From the NCBI RefSeq assembly GCF_011927785.1, contig NZ_JAATJK010000001.1, positions 2,046,001 to 2,110,000 on the forward strand: a stretch of 64,000 nucleotides of DNA. The letters are read 5' to 3'. The notes beneath the pieces are model-generated. The model was not told the DNA's origin and searched no databases. It was given only the letters and a program-made list of their open reading frames with translations. Position 1 is the first letter of the stretch; each line of letters starts with the position of its first letter. This document shows, piece after piece, positions 40,076 through 49,317 of the stretch. The position numbers and the translations under genes are program-made. The stretch comes from Micromonospora profundi (GTDB taxonomy: Bacteria > Actinomycetota > Actinomycetes > Mycobacteriales > Micromonosporaceae).

Positions 40076-42747
40076 CGGGCCGGTCCATAGGGGATGATCA
40101 CCTGTCCGGTGCGGTGCACCGCCCGGTCGAAGAAGAGCCCTCGCCACGGGCGGGGATACCAGTCCGGGCCGCCGGTGCCCGGATAGAGCGACGCGCCCAG
40201 CTCGCCGCCGTGCGTGTCGAGCGCCACCCAGGCGCCGATCTGGTCGGTGCGGGCGGCCGGGCCACCCAGGTCGGCGCGCATCCGGGCCACGCCCCGCCAC
40301 CAGGCCAGCACGTGGGTCCGCCGCTCCGGCCCGTCGTGCAGGATCCGGCGCAACTGCTCCAGGCCGGTACGCCGTCCGGCCCGCGCCGCCAGCGCCCCGG
40401 CGGCCGCGTCGACGGCGAACAGCAGCAGATAGTGCGGGCTGCCGGGGCCGGTGAGCCCGTCGGCGGTCTCGGCCATCAGCTCGCCGACGGTCTCCTCGTC
40501 GTACCAGGCGGCGTCGTCGGCAAGGTCGTCGTAGAGCGCGCGGGCGATCGGGTCGGCGTCCGGGTCCAGGCAGGCGATGGAGAAACGGGCGGTGCCCGGC
40601 GGGTGCTGGCGGGCCAGTGACCGGGCCGCCGCGTCCAGCACCGCGCACGCCTCGTCGACACGGGTGCCCAGTACCGCGAGGTTGCGGCCCGGTGCGCGGG
40701 GCAGCCGCAGCGCCGCCGACCGGGCCTGCACGTCGATGATTTCGCCGAGCAGGGCCACTGGGTTGCGGGGCGTACGCCCGTCCGGCGGCACGTCGAGCGC
40801 CCGGAAGTCCGGCGCCTCGGCCAGCCGGGGGACCGCGTCGCCGTCGAAGAGCCGGGCCGGCGCCGCGTCGGAGGGGCGCATCCGCCACAGTCGGTGCTGA
40901 AGGGTGCTCCACGTCTCCCAGTCGCTGGCCGCCGGGATCTGGGCGATCTCGTTGCCCTCCACCATGCCCGACTCGGCGTTGACCACCGCGTGCCAGCGCG
41001 GCAGCGACTGCGCCGCGTCGTTGCGTTCGGCGAGGATCCGTAGCGCCTTGGGCAGCGCGATGCGCAACGCGAACTGGGCCACAAGCGCCGGACGGCCCCA
41101 CAGCGCCTCGATGCCCCGTACGTCCTGGGAGGCGAGCACCAGGTGGATGCCCTGCGAGCGACCCCGCCGGGCCAGGTCCTCCAGCAGGTCGGCGGCCTCC
41201 CGGGCGACCACGTCCCGGCCGGCCAGCAGCATCTGGAACTCGTCGACCACCGCGACGATCCGTGGCCAGTGCCCCGTCGGGTCGACAGCGCGCAGTTCGG
41301 CCAGCTTGGTGACCTCGTGCTTCTTGGCGGCGTCGGCCCGCCTGCGCAGCTCCTCGGTGAGGAAGCGCAGCAGCGCCAGCCCGAACTCCCGATCGGTGTT
41401 GACGTTGATGCCGACCAGCCGCATGTGCGGCAGCCAGCTCGGGTCACGCCGGCCCTGGGCGAACCGGGCGAAGGACACCCCCTCCTTGAAGTCCAGCAGA
41501 TAGAACTCCAGCTCGGCGGGGGAGTAGCGGGCCGCGAGGGCGCCGATCCAGGCGAAGATCAGATTGGTCTTGCCGGTGCCGGACGGCCCACCGATGAGGG
41601 CGTGCGGCGGATAGTCGCCGAGCGTCAGCCGTACGGGCCGGCCGTGCGGCCCCGAACCGATCGGCGCGGTCAGGCCGCCGGCCGAGTCCTCCCGCCACAT
41701 CAGTTCGGGCGGTGGCAGCAGGTCGTCGAAGGGGGTCGGCGGTGGCCCGGCGTTCACCTGGGCGGCGACCGCCCGGCAGGTCTCGGTGACAAGCGTCGCC
41801 GGTGGCGGAGGGTCCAGGCGTACCGGCAGGCCGGACGGGCCGCCGATCCGGGTGCCTGACGTGTCGGCCACCACGCGGGTGACCGTCGGGTCGTCCGGCA
41901 GCGGTACGCCCCGGACCACGAGGTGCACCCCGCAGGCGGCTCCGGTGCGGACCACCCTGTCGAGTTGCCCGCGTTCGTGCCGGTTGAGTTCGTCGCCGCC
42001 GAGCAGCACCGCCACCCGCCACGGCTCGGGACGCCGGCCGGTCGCCGCGGCCAGGTCGCGCAGCGAGCCGTGCTCACCGGCCAGCACCGTCTCGTTGATC
42101 CGGCGGACCTGCTCGACCAGGTCGTCGAGCAGCGGGCCCAACCCGCCGGGGCCGACGAAGGTGAGCAGCCCCGCGGTGCCCAGAGGGGCGAACCCGGCCA
42201 GGCCGCCGCCGAGATGCTCCGGGTCGTACCCGATCAGTCGGATGGCACCCGGTTCGGCGCGGCCGGCGGCCCGCAGCAGCAGCGCGGACACGACGGCGTC
42301 GCAGCCGGCGCGGTCGTCGCCGGTGAGCTGGACGTGCCCGGCGTCGAGCAGCGGCACCAGCGCGGGCACCGGGTCGACGTCGTCGATCCGGACCGTGCCG
42401 ATCCGCAGCGCGCCGGGCGGCTCGGCCCGTCGGGTGGGTGTGGGTTGCCAGCCCGGCCAGTCGGCACCGGCACAGCCGGGCGCCTCGCGGCGGGCGGCGT
42501 CGGCGGCGAGGCGGGCCAGTTCGGCGATCCGAGAGGCGTACCGGCTGTCGATCTCGGCGAGACGGCGGTCCCGCTGGGCGCCCACCCGCTCCGGCACGGC
42601 GGCGGCGGCACGGCGGACCCGGGTCAACAGCTCCCGCCCGGTGGTCAGGTCGGCCTGGGCGGCGGACAGCCGGGTACGGGTGGCGCCCAGCGCCTCGGCG
42701 AGCGTGTCCCGGACCCGGGCGGCGAACTGGCCGCGCCGGTCAGCCAT
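40072..42747 (-). CDS. FtsK/SpoIIIE-type ATPase
   Basis: 891 residues. N-terminal coiled coil (about 20-90), a first ATPase-like domain with a degenerate loop (around 140-150), an active second domain with Walker A GGPSGTGKTNLIFAW (386-400) and Walker B IVAVVDEFQMLLAG, and a third degenerate domain (about 640-870). Three-domain FtsK/SpoIIIE proteins with one active site resemble EccC of type VII secretion more than DNA translocases. No FtsK gamma DNA-binding domain. Start ATG 42747 overlaps the preceding gene by 8 bases. It is part of a tightly packed four-gene unit. Confidence 0.8.
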   Translation of the reverse strand: MADRRGQFAARVRDTLAEALGATRTRLSAAQADLTTGRELLTRVRRAAAAVPERVGAQRDRRLAEIDSRYASRIAELARLAADAARREAPGCAGADWPGWQPTPTRRAEPPGALRIGTVRIDDVDPVPALVPLLDAGHVQLTGDDRAGCDAVVSALLLRAAGRAEPGAIRLIGYDPEHLGGGLAGFAPLGTAGLLTFVGPGGLGPLLDDLVEQVRRINETVLAGEHGSLRDLAAATGRRPEPWRVAVLLGGDELNRHERGQLDRVVRTGAACGVHLVVRGVPLPDDPTVTRVVADTSGTRIGGPSGLPVRLDPPPPATLVTETCRAVAAQVNAGPPPTPFDDLLPPPELMWREDSAGGLTAPIGSGPHGRPVRLTLGDYPPHALIGGPSGTGKTNLIFAWIGALAARYSPAELEFYLLDFKEGVSFARFAQGRRDPSWLPHMRLVGINVNTDREFGLALLRFLTEELRRRADAAKKHEVTKLAELRAVDPTGHWPRIVAVVDEFQMLLAGRDVVAREAADLLEDLARRGRSQGIHLVLASQDVRGIEALWGRPALVAQFALRIALPKALRILAERNDAAQSLPRWHAVVNAESGMVEGNEIAQIPAASDWETWSTLQHRLWRMRPSDAAPARLFDGDAVPRLAEAPDFRALDVPPDGRTPRNPVALLGEIIDVQARSAALRLPRAPGRNLAVLGTRVDEACAVLDAAARSLARQHPPGTARFSIACLDPDADPIARALYDDLADDAAWYDEETVGELMAETADGLTGPGSPHYLLLFAVDAAAGALAARAGRRTGLEQLRRILHDGPERRTHVLAWWRGVARMRADLGGPAARTDQIGAWVALDTHGGELGASLYPGTGGPDWYPRPWRGLFFDRAVHRTGQVIIPYGPAR

Positions 42748-43837
42748 CGGAGCCCCGGCGTGCCGGCGCGTCCCGCCACGGACTGCCGGTACGCGGCAGG
42801 CCGGCGGAGTGCTGCCGCTCCCCACCGCCGGGGGAGGCGCCCGGACGCTGCCGGGCGCCGCTGGCCCGGTGTCCACCCGCCGGCTGCGGGCTCGCGGTGC
42901 GCGGCGCGTCGGCGGCGGGTTGCGGGCTGGCGGTGTTGTGCGGGCTGGCGGTGCGCTGCGCGCCGGTAGCGGTTTGCGGGCCGGTGGAGGGTGGCTGCCC
43001 ACCGGTGGACAGGTCCCGGCCCAGCCGGGCGAGCAACAGCCCGGTCGCCACGCCTGCGGTGACCGCGGAGTCGGCGGCGTGCGGCGGCTCGCCGGAGGAT
43101 CGCGGCGGCGGCATCCGGCACACACGGGTCAGCAGCGTCTCCAGCACCGGCGGTGGCAGGCCGGGAAGCAGGTCGCGGACCCGCCCGTCCAGCTCACCGC
43201 GCAGCCGCCCCAGGTCGGCGGCGCGCGGCGGATGCCCCAGCAGCTCACCGGCCAGCTCGCGCAGCAGCGGTGGGGCCAGCGCGGCCATGCCCAGGCCCAC
43301 GTCCGCCGACGCCCGGCGCAGCTCGGTGCGCAGCCGGTCCCGGTCACCGGCGCGCACCCCGCGTACGACCCGGCGCAGCAGCTCCTGGGAGTCGTCGAGC
43401 CGTTCGTCGGGCTCGTCGGCGCCGCCGTCGCTGCCGCCGGTCAGCTCCGCCACCCGCACCGCCCACCAGCGGCGCATCCGGACCTGCTCAGAGGTCTCCG
43501 GCGTCACTGTGGTCGGCTCCGCCGACGGCGGCGCGTCGTGGCGCGGGTCGCGGCGTTCCGGACGGGGCGGCGGGGCGCCGTCGGCGGCCAGCCCGATCGC
43601 GGCCAGGTACGCCGAGAGCTGCTCCTGCGCGACCCGCAGCGCGTAGTTGGCGCTCTCGGCGTGCTCGGTGGCTGCGGACAGCTCGGGCACTCCCATGGGG
43701 TTGGCCGACTCCTGGCGGACCCAGCGCAGCCGTTCCGCGGCCAGGCCGAACTTCTCCAGCGCCTGCCCGAGCAGCCCCACCGGGAACTCCTCGCTGGCGG
43801 CGCGGACCTGCCCGCCGACGTCCTCGATGATGGACAC
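42740..43837 (-). CDS. Uncharacterised protein of the FtsK-like cluster
   Basis: 365 residues, GTG start. Residues 1-80 are helical, with FPVGLLGQALEKFGLAAERLRWVRQESANP and ATEHAESANYALRVAQEQLSAYLAAIGL, which looks like an ESX-type substrate or chaperone helical hairpin. A central helical region follows (about 120-275), then a Pro/Thr/Ser-rich unstructured tail. No membrane helix. Its stop overlaps the FtsK-like start, and the upstream 86-residue gene ends six bases before it. Function unknown; its place suggests a partner of the ATPase. Confidence 0.6.
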   Translation of the reverse strand: MSIIEDVGGQVRAASEEFPVGLLGQALEKFGLAAERLRWVRQESANPMGVPELSAATEHAESANYALRVAQEQLSAYLAAIGLAADGAPPPRPERRDPRHDAPPSAEPTTVTPETSEQVRMRRWWAVRVAELTGGSDGGADEPDERLDDSQELLRRVVRGVRAGDRDRLRTELRRASADVGLGMAALAPPLLRELAGELLGHPPRAADLGRLRGELDGRVRDLLPGLPPPVLETLLTRVCRMPPPRSSGEPPHAADSAVTAGVATGLLLARLGRDLSTGGQPPSTGPQTATGAQRTASPHNTASPQPAADAPRTASPQPAGGHRASGARQRPGASPGGGERQHSAGLPRTGSPWRDAPARRGSDG

Positions 43838-43843
43838 GGCCGC

Positions 43844-44104
43844 CTACAGGGTGGCGACGTAGAGCTGCGCCTGCTCGACAGCGACAAGTGTCGCGGCGAG
43901 ACACTCCTCCAGCTCCTGGCTGGCCTGGCTCAGCGACGCCTGGGCCGCCTCCACCGTCTCGTGGCCGCTGCCCTCAAGCGCGCCCGCGAGTGTCTGCTGG
44001 GCCTCGGACAGTTTCTCCCCGGCGGCCTGCACGGCTGTCTGCCCGTCACCGATCTGTTGGAGGGCGACATCGATGGCAGCCTTCAGCTCGGCGACGCTCG
44101 CCAC
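43844..44104 (-). CDS. Small helical protein, WXG100-sized (DUF6244-like)
   Basis: 86 residues, almost all helix and rich in Ala, Gln, Glu and Ser: VAELKAAIDVALQQIGDG, QTLAGALEGSGHETVEAAQASLSQASQELEEC. No W-x-G motif, but size, helical hairpin look and place at the head of an FtsK/SpoIIIE operon resemble ESX-type small proteins. GTG 44104 follows GGAGG. First gene of the four-gene cluster running to 39413. Confidence 0.65.
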   Translation of the reverse strand: MASVAELKAAIDVALQQIGDGQTAVQAAGEKLSEAQQTLAGALEGSGHETVEAAQASLSQASQELEECLAATLVAVEQAQLYVATL

Positions 44105-44256
44105 GGTGCAACCTCCTGGGGGCGGGGAGGCCTCCATTAGAGCCTATCGGCGATCGTGGGAAAACCTCCGCCCTGGTGGTGTTCCTGCCCGGGTGTCCGG
44201 TTGCCGCCCTGAAGTGCCGGGAGTCCGTTCTGTGGGAGTCCCAGTCCGAGAACTTC

Positions 44257-44649
44257 TCACCTGTTGGCGGGGGTCTCGCGCAGCCACCGGGGTCCGTACA
44301 CCTCGGCGCCCAGCGCAGTGACCCGCTCGCGCAACTCCCTGTCGGCGGTGACCACGAGCCTGCGGCGGCGCGGCGCGGCCTGCACCAACTCGACCACCGC
44401 GTCGTCGCCCGAACCGGGGGCGGAGACCACCCGGACGTCGTCGATGCCGGGCACGTCCCGCGCGGCGCCCTCGACCACGAGCACCACCTCGACCGGTGCG
44501 TCCAGCCGGGCGGCCAGGCCGGTCGCGGCCACCGGCGCGAGGGAGTCACGCAGCCGGGCGGCGGCCCCGGCCCGGTCCCGCCACCACCCGTTCGGGCGGG
44601 AGCCCACCACGTTGGCGCCGTCCACGATCAGCAGCGGGTTCTCATCCAT
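44257..44649 (-). CDS. NYN/PIN-like nuclease domain protein
   Basis: 130 residues. LLIVDGANVVGSRPNGWWRDRAGAAARL begins the fold with a conserved Asp, EVVLVVEGAARDVPGIDDVRVV follows, then SGDDAVVELVQAAPRRRRLVVTADRELRERVTALGAEVYGP with the acidic and T-A-D-R-E-L motif typical of NYN/YacP-like RNases. It probably cuts RNA with a metal ion. ATG 44649. It diverges from the clpC-like gene and is 152 bases from the FtsK cluster, same strand. Confidence 0.8.
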   Translation of the reverse strand: MDENPLLIVDGANVVGSRPNGWWRDRAGAAARLRDSLAPVAATGLAARLDAPVEVVLVVEGAARDVPGIDDVRVVSAPGSGDDAVVELVQAAPRRRRLVVTADRELRERVTALGAEVYGPRWLRETPANR

Positions 44650-44722
44650 CCCGCAAGCCTGCCACCACCGGCCGGCGTCGGGCCGTCGCCACTCCACAAC
44701 GCCGGGGTGTCGCCGCCGGGGC

Positions 44723-44746
44723 GTTTGTCGCGCCGGGTGCCGGGTA
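44723..44746 (+). promoter_or_regulatory. Sigma-F/B-like promoter of the ClpC-like operon
   Basis: GTTT (44723-44726), 15-base spacer, GGGTA (44742-44746), 41 bases before the ATG at 44788. A stress-sigma promoter in front of a protein unfoldase fits function. Confidence 0.65.
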
Positions 44747-44787
44747 GCCCCTGCCGACCATGCCGCGCCCGATTGCGGAGGACAGAC

Positions 44788-47343
44788 ATGATGGGACCCG
44801 GTGACGCTGGCTCCGACCCGTGGGACGAGTTCCTGGCCCGGTACTTCGGCCGGGGTGAGGGAGGACGCCGGCCGCCACACCGGGTGGACATCACCCGACT
44901 CATGACCGCCGACGCGCGGGAGATGCTTGCCGACGCGGCCCGGCGTGCCGCACAACGGCAGAGCAACGACCTGGACACCGACCACCTGCTCTGGGCGGCG
45001 CTGCAACGCGAACCCCTGCGGGATCTGGTGAGCCGGGCCGGCGCCGACCCGGACACCCTGCTCAACGCGCTCGGCGGGAAGGGTGACAGCGCGCCGCGCG
45101 GGGAGGTGCCGCCCAACCTGTCGTTGACCCCCGCCGCCAAGCGGGCGCTGCTCGACGCCCACCAGCTGTCCCGGGCGATGGGCGCCAACTACATCGGCCC
45201 CGAGCACATCCTGATGGCGCTGCCGCTCAACCCGGAGTCGCCGGCCGGCCGGATGCTTGCCGCCGGCCGGATCCAGCCCGAGTCGTTGCAGGCCGCCAAC
45301 GCCGAGCGCGGGCCGATGAACGGGCCGAAGCCCGACCGCGGCACCCCCACCCTGGACCAGTACGGGCAGGACCTCACCGATCTGGCCCGCGCCGACCAGA
45401 TCGACCCGGTGATCGGGCGGGCCGACGAGATCGAGCAGGCGGTGGAGATCCTGTCGCGGCGGACCAAGAACAACCCGGTCCTGATCGGTGAGGCAGGCGT
45501 CGGCAAGACCGCGATCGTCGAGGGTCTCGCCGAGCGGATCTGCGACGGTGACGTGCCGCAGACCCTGCTCGGCAAGCGGGTGGTCCAGCTGGACCTGGCC
45601 GGCCTCGTGGCCGGCACCCGCTACCGGGGCGACTTCGAGGAGCGGCTCAAGAAGGTGATCGACGAAATCCGGGCGCACCGCGACGAACTGATCATCTTCC
45701 TGGACGAGATCCACACCCTGGTCGGTGCCGGCGGGGCTGGCAGCGAGGGCGGCATGGACGCCTCCAACATGCTCAAGCCCGCGCTGGCCCGGGGCGAGCT
45801 GCGGGTGATCGGCGCGACAACGCTCGACGAGTACCGCAAGAGCATCGAGAAGGACGCCGCGCTGGCCCGCCGGTTCCAGCCGGTGCTGGTGCCCGAGCCC
45901 GACGTCGACGACACGATCGCCATCCTGCGCGGCCTGCGCGACAGGTACGAGGCCCACCACCAGGTGCGGTTCACCGACGAGGCGCTCGTCGCCGCCGCCG
46001 AACTGTCCGACCGGTACGTCACCGACCGGTTCCTGCCGGACAAGGCCATCGACCTGATCGACCAGGCCGGTGCCCGGGTCCGGCTGCGCACCCGCACGCC
46101 CGCCTCCGACGTGCGGGATCTGGAACGCGAGCTCGACGAGGTACGCCGGGACAAGGAACAGGCAGTCAGCGACGAGCAGTACGAGCGGGCCTCGGCGCTT
46201 CGCGACCGGATCGGTGAGCTGGAGGAGGAGATCCGCCGCGCGAACGGTGACGACGGCAACTCCTCGCAGGTGCCCGAGGTGGGTCCCCGGGAGATCGCCG
46301 AGGTGGTCTCCCGGGCCACCGGCATCCCGGTCAGCCAGCTCACCGAGGAGGAGCGGGACCGGCTGCTGCGCCTGGAGGGGCACCTGCACGAGAAGGTGGT
46401 CGGCCAGGACGACGCGGTCACCGCCGTCGCCGAGGCGGTCCGCCGCTCCCGCGCCGGGCTTGCCGACCCGGACCGCCCGATGGGCAGCTTCCTGTTCCTC
46501 GGCCCCACAGGCGTCGGCAAGACCGAGTTGGCCCGCGCCCTGGCCGAGGCGCTGTTCGGTGAGGCCGACCGGATGGTCCGGGTGGACATGAGCGAGTTCC
46601 AGGAGCGGCACACTGTCAGCCGACTCGTCGGCGCCCCACCCGGGTACGTCGGCTACGAGGAGGCTGGCCAGCTCACCGAGGCGGTACGCCGTCGCCCGTA
46701 CGCGGTCGTGCTGCTCGACGAGATCGAGAAGGCCCACCCGGACGTGTTCAACATCCTGCTCCAGGTGCTCGACGACGGGCGGCTCACCGACAGTCAGGGC
46801 CGGACGGTGAATTTCAAGAACACCGTACTGATCATGACAAGCAACCTCGGCTCCGAGCTGATCACGGGCAGTCAGCGCAGCGTCGGGTTCGGCACCGGTG
46901 CGCCGGGCAGTGAACAGGAGAGCAACGAGCTGCGGGAGCGGCTGATGCGCCGCCTCCAGGAGAACTTCCGTCCGGAGTTCCTCAACCGCATCGACGAGAC
47001 CATCATCTTCCGGCGGCTGGAGGCCGAGCAGCTGCGCCAGATCACCGGACTGCTGCTGGAGGAGACCCGCCGCAGGCTGCACGCGCAGGACATCCAGGTG
47101 GAGTTCACCACCGCCGCCAAGGACTGGCTCGCCGAGCACGGCTACCAGCCGGAGTTCGGCGCCCGCCCACTGCGCCGGGTGATCCAGCGGGAGGTGGACA
47201 ACCACCTGTCCCGGATGCTGCTGGAGTCGGCGATCTCGCCCGGGCAGAAGGTCGTCGTGGACGCCCGCGACGGGCAGCTCGCCTTCGACGTGCGCGCGGG
47301 GGAGCGGGGCTACACCGCCGCCACGACCTCGCATCCACGATGA
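44788..47343 (+). CDS. ClpC-type AAA+ unfoldase (Clp ATP-binding subunit)
   Basis: 851 residues, HSP100 class. N-terminal Clp_N repeats (about 50-170), first AAA+ with GEAGVGKT and [12 protein letters not shown], a short middle region with a UvrB/C-like helix ([21 protein letters not shown]), second AAA+ with [19 protein letters not shown] and [14 protein letters not shown], and a D2 small domain. ClpC-like middle length, shorter than ClpB. It unfolds proteins for ClpP or for refolding. ATG 44788 follows GGAGGACAGAC. The unusual 45-residue head before the Clp_N domain and the acidic ORFs downstream suggest an accessory, stress-type paralogue rather than the housekeeping clpC. Confidence 0.9.
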   Translation: MMGPGDAGSDPWDEFLARYFGRGEGGRRPPHRVDITRLMTADAREMLADAARRAAQRQSNDLDTDHLLWAALQREPLRDLVSRAGADPDTLLNALGGKGDSAPRGEVPPNLSLTPAAKRALLDAHQLSRAMGANYIGPEHILMALPLNPESPAGRMLAAGRIQPESLQAANAERGPMNGPKPDRGTPTLDQYGQDLTDLARADQIDPVIGRADEIEQAVEILSRRTKNNPVLIGEAGVGKTAIVEGLAERICDGDVPQTLLGKRVVQLDLAGLVAGTRYRGDFEERLKKVIDEIRAHRDELIIFLDEIHTLVGAGGAGSEGGMDASNMLKPALARGELRVIGATTLDEYRKSIEKDAALARRFQPVLVPEPDVDDTIAILRGLRDRYEAHHQVRFTDEALVAAAELSDRYVTDRFLPDKAIDLIDQAGARVRLRTRTPASDVRDLERELDEVRRDKEQAVSDEQYERASALRDRIGELEEEIRRANGDDGNSSQVPEVGPREIAEVVSRATGIPVSQLTEEERDRLLRLEGHLHEKVVGQDDAVTAVAEAVRRSRAGLADPDRPMGSFLFLGPTGVGKTELARALAEALFGEADRMVRVDMSEFQERHTVSRLVGAPPGYVGYEEAGQLTEAVRRRPYAVVLLDEIEKAHPDVFNILLQVLDDGRLTDSQGRTVNFKNTVLIMTSNLGSELITGSQRSVGFGTGAPGSEQESNELRERLMRRLQENFRPEFLNRIDETIIFRRLEAEQLRQITGLLLEETRRRLHAQDIQVEFTTAAKDWLAEHGYQPEFGARPLRRVIQREVDNHLSRMLLESAISPGQKVVVDARDGQLAFDVRAGERGYTAATTSHPR

Positions 47344-47546
47344 CCCCGGCGGAACGACAACCGGAGGACGACAGGGCGCACCGGCCCGCCGACCCGCCGG
47401 ACGACGACGAGCATCCCGACCCGATCCTGGCCTCGCCGACCGCGAACCCTCGCCGTACGCGGGTGCCGGCCGAGGGTCTGCACCCGAAGACCGACCAGGA
47501 CGACGACCCGGAGACGGCCGGGCCGCCGCGGCGAGAGGAGACCTGA
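47340..47546 (+). CDS. Small acidic Pro-rich protein
   Basis: 68 residues, disordered by composition (Asp, Pro, Glu, Arg; stretches such as PADPPDDDEHPDP). The ATG overlaps the ClpC-like stop (ATGA at 47340-47343) and its own stop overlaps the next start by one base, so it is coupled in the operon. No family recognised. It may be an unfoldase tag or adaptor. Confidence 0.6.
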   Translation: MTPAERQPEDDRAHRPADPPDDDEHPDPILASPTANPRRTRVPAEGLHPKTDQDDDPETAGPPRREET

Positions 47547-47896
47547 TGGTACGCGAAACGCGGCTCGACCCCGAGGTGGAAGTGCTCTGGGAGGACTTCC
47601 ACGCCGAGGTGAACGTCCCGTCGGAGAAGCTGCGCAGTTGGCTGCTGACCCGGGGCTCCGGCGAGGAGGCGTTCGGGTCCAACCCGGACCTCGACCTGCC
47701 CCAGCCCGGCCGGGAGATCCTCAAGGTGCTCAACAAGCGCAAGGTCGACCTCACCCCGGACGACATCGAGGTGATGCGGGAGGCCGTCGAGCGGATCCGC
47801 GAGCTGATGGACGCCAAGCCGCCCCGCGGCAACGCCGACGACAGCTGGCGGCACTCCCTGCTCGACCTGGGCCACGATCCACTCGTCGAACGCTGA
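47546..47896 (+). CDS. DUF3140 family protein
   Basis: 116 residues. LWEDFHAEVNVPSEKLRSWLLTRGSGE, PGREILKVLNKRKVDLTPDDIEVMREAVERI match DUF3140, a small all-alpha family of unknown role. It starts at ATG 47546 after GAGAGGAGACC, sharing one base with the preceding stop. Last gene of the ClpC-like operon before a strong terminator. Confidence 0.8.
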   Translation: MVRETRLDPEVEVLWEDFHAEVNVPSEKLRSWLLTRGSGEEAFGSNPDLDLPQPGREILKVLNKRKVDLTPDDIEVMREAVERIRELMDAKPPRGNADDSWRHSLLDLGHDPLVER

Positions 47897-47913
47897 GCGC
47901 GGTCCACGCGCGA

Positions 47914-47942
47914 CGGTGCCGTCCCCGGCGGGGACGGCACCG
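47914..47942. terminator. Hairpin terminator, bidirectional
   Basis: Perfect 13-bp inverted repeat, arms 47914-47926 and 47930-47942, loop GGC, then TTT on the plus side. It separates the convergent DUF3140 gene and the small gene at 47956-48201. Confidence 0.9.
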
Positions 47943-47955
47943 TTTCCGCGTCCGG

Positions 47956-48201
47956 CTACTGGCCCTTGTCGGACTCCAGGCTGGCGATGGTCAACCCGGC
48001 CGCGTCGGCGGCGGCGTCCCGGTCGCCACGGGTCTGGTCCTCCCGGGTGAGCAGGTTGGCGTACTCGGTGACGTCGGCCGGGTCGGGCACCGCCGGCAAC
48101 CGGCGCAGGAACGCCTCCACCTCGCGGGTGGCGGCGGTGTGCGCGGCGGCCGCCTGGCGAAGCAGCTCCCGGTCGTCGGCGGGCGGGTAGAGATCGGTCA
48201 T
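47956..48201 (-). CDS. Small hypothetical protein
   Basis: 81 residues, ATG 48201. Mostly helix, with RELLRQAAAAHTAATREVEAFLRRLP and TEYANLLTREDQTRGDRDAAADAAG. No family recognised, no membrane segment. Downstream of the LysR gene on the same strand, 69 bases apart. Codon third positions are GC-rich, supporting a real gene. Confidence 0.55.
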   Translation of the reverse strand: MTDLYPPADDRELLRQAAAAHTAATREVEAFLRRLPAVPDPADVTEYANLLTREDQTRGDRDAAADAAGLTIASLESDKGQ

Positions 48202-48270
48202 GTCCGCCAGATACCCGGACAGCGGCCGTTCGCACCGCCGCGGGCCGGCCAGTACCGGGCCGGCGCGGGG

Positions 48271-49242
48271 TCAGACCTCGCTGGGCTGCCGGACGCCGAA
48301 CCCGGGATTGCGCACCAGCCAGTCCAGGTAGGTGGGGTGCGGCGCCAGCGAGTCGGTGTACGCCGCCTTGGCAGTGGCCAACAGCAACTCGGCGTCGCGT
48401 GCCGCCAGCGAGTCGGGGTGCCACCCCAGCAGCAACCGCCACCGCAACGGCACACCGGCCAGCCGGCGGGTCACCAGGCCGGCCACCGGCCGGAACGTCG
48501 CCTGGCAGAGAGCCACCGCCACACCGGCGTCCACCAGGTCCACGCAGCCGCGGATGTCGGTCTCGTACACCTTGCGGGGTGTGAAGCCGGCGCGGGCGCA
48601 GGCGGTCGCGAAGCAGTCGCTGAAACAGCCGTCGCCGGGCGCGGCCACCCACTGCTCGTGGCGCAGGTCGGCCAGCCGCACCTCGTCGCGCTCGGCGAGC
48701 GGGTGGGTCTCGGGAAGCAGCACCAGCACCGGGTCGACGGCCACCTCGCGCCAGCTCAACCCGAACTCGGCCGACGGGGTGGCGTCACCGCACACGCCGG
48801 CGAGCGCGAAGTCCAACCGCCCACCTGCCACCAACTGCGCCAGCTCGTCCACCGACCAGGAGGCGTACGTGGTGATCTGGGCCGGCGGCTGCTCGGCGGC
48901 CAGGCGGTGCACCAACCTGCCCAGGATCGGGCTGTTCACCCCACCCAGGCGGTAACCGCGGGGTGCCGTGTTGGCGCCGGCAAGCCGGGCCGCCTCGTCC
49001 TGTAGGCCCTTCATCGCCGGTAGCAGCACCCGGGCGCGGGCGAGCACCAGCTCACCGAGCGCGGTGGGTCGTGCCCCGCGCCGGTCCCTGTCGAACAACG
49101 GCCCGCCCAGGGTCCGTTCGATCCGCTGGAGCTGGGCGGTGAGCGCTGGCTGGGCGAGCCCCAGCGCCGACGCCGCCTTGGTCACGCTCCCTGTCTCCGC
49201 GATCGCACAGACCACCCGCAGGTGTCGCAGCTCCAGGTTCAT
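48271..49242 (-). CDS. LysR-family transcriptional regulator
   Basis: 323 residues. N-terminal winged helix-turn-helix LRHLRVVCAIAETGSVTKAASALGLAQPALTAQLQRIERTLG, then a periplasmic-binding-protein-like effector domain from about residue 90. It normally regulates a neighbouring divergent gene, but here the upstream side holds the hemerythrin gene on the same strand, so its target is not obvious. ATG 49242. Confidence 0.93.
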   Translation of the reverse strand: MNLELRHLRVVCAIAETGSVTKAASALGLAQPALTAQLQRIERTLGGPLFDRDRRGARPTALGELVLARARVLLPAMKGLQDEAARLAGANTAPRGYRLGGVNSPILGRLVHRLAAEQPPAQITTYASWSVDELAQLVAGGRLDFALAGVCGDATPSAEFGLSWREVAVDPVLVLLPETHPLAERDEVRLADLRHEQWVAAPGDGCFSDCFATACARAGFTPRKVYETDIRGCVDLVDAGVAVALCQATFRPVAGLVTRRLAGVPLRWRLLLGWHPDSLAARDAELLLATAKAAYTDSLAPHPTYLDWLVRNPGFGVRQPSEV

Positions 49243-49317
49243 ACGGTGACGGTAGGACCACGCCGCAGCCTGCGGAAGAGGCCAAGCGGATCGGTGAGAT
49301 TGAATGCACTGCCGAGG

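Noticed and set aside
41786..44140. Long plus-strand frames opposite the FtsK-like cluster
   Set aside because: Ser/Arg/Pro-rich shadows; the minus-strand genes overlap each other correctly and have P-loop motifs.
44257..47940. Very long open frame on the minus strand opposite the ClpC-like gene
   Set aside because: It is a mirror of the coding strand caused by high GC at third positions; only its last 130 residues (the NYN domain) are a real gene. The plus strand has two clear AAA+ domains.
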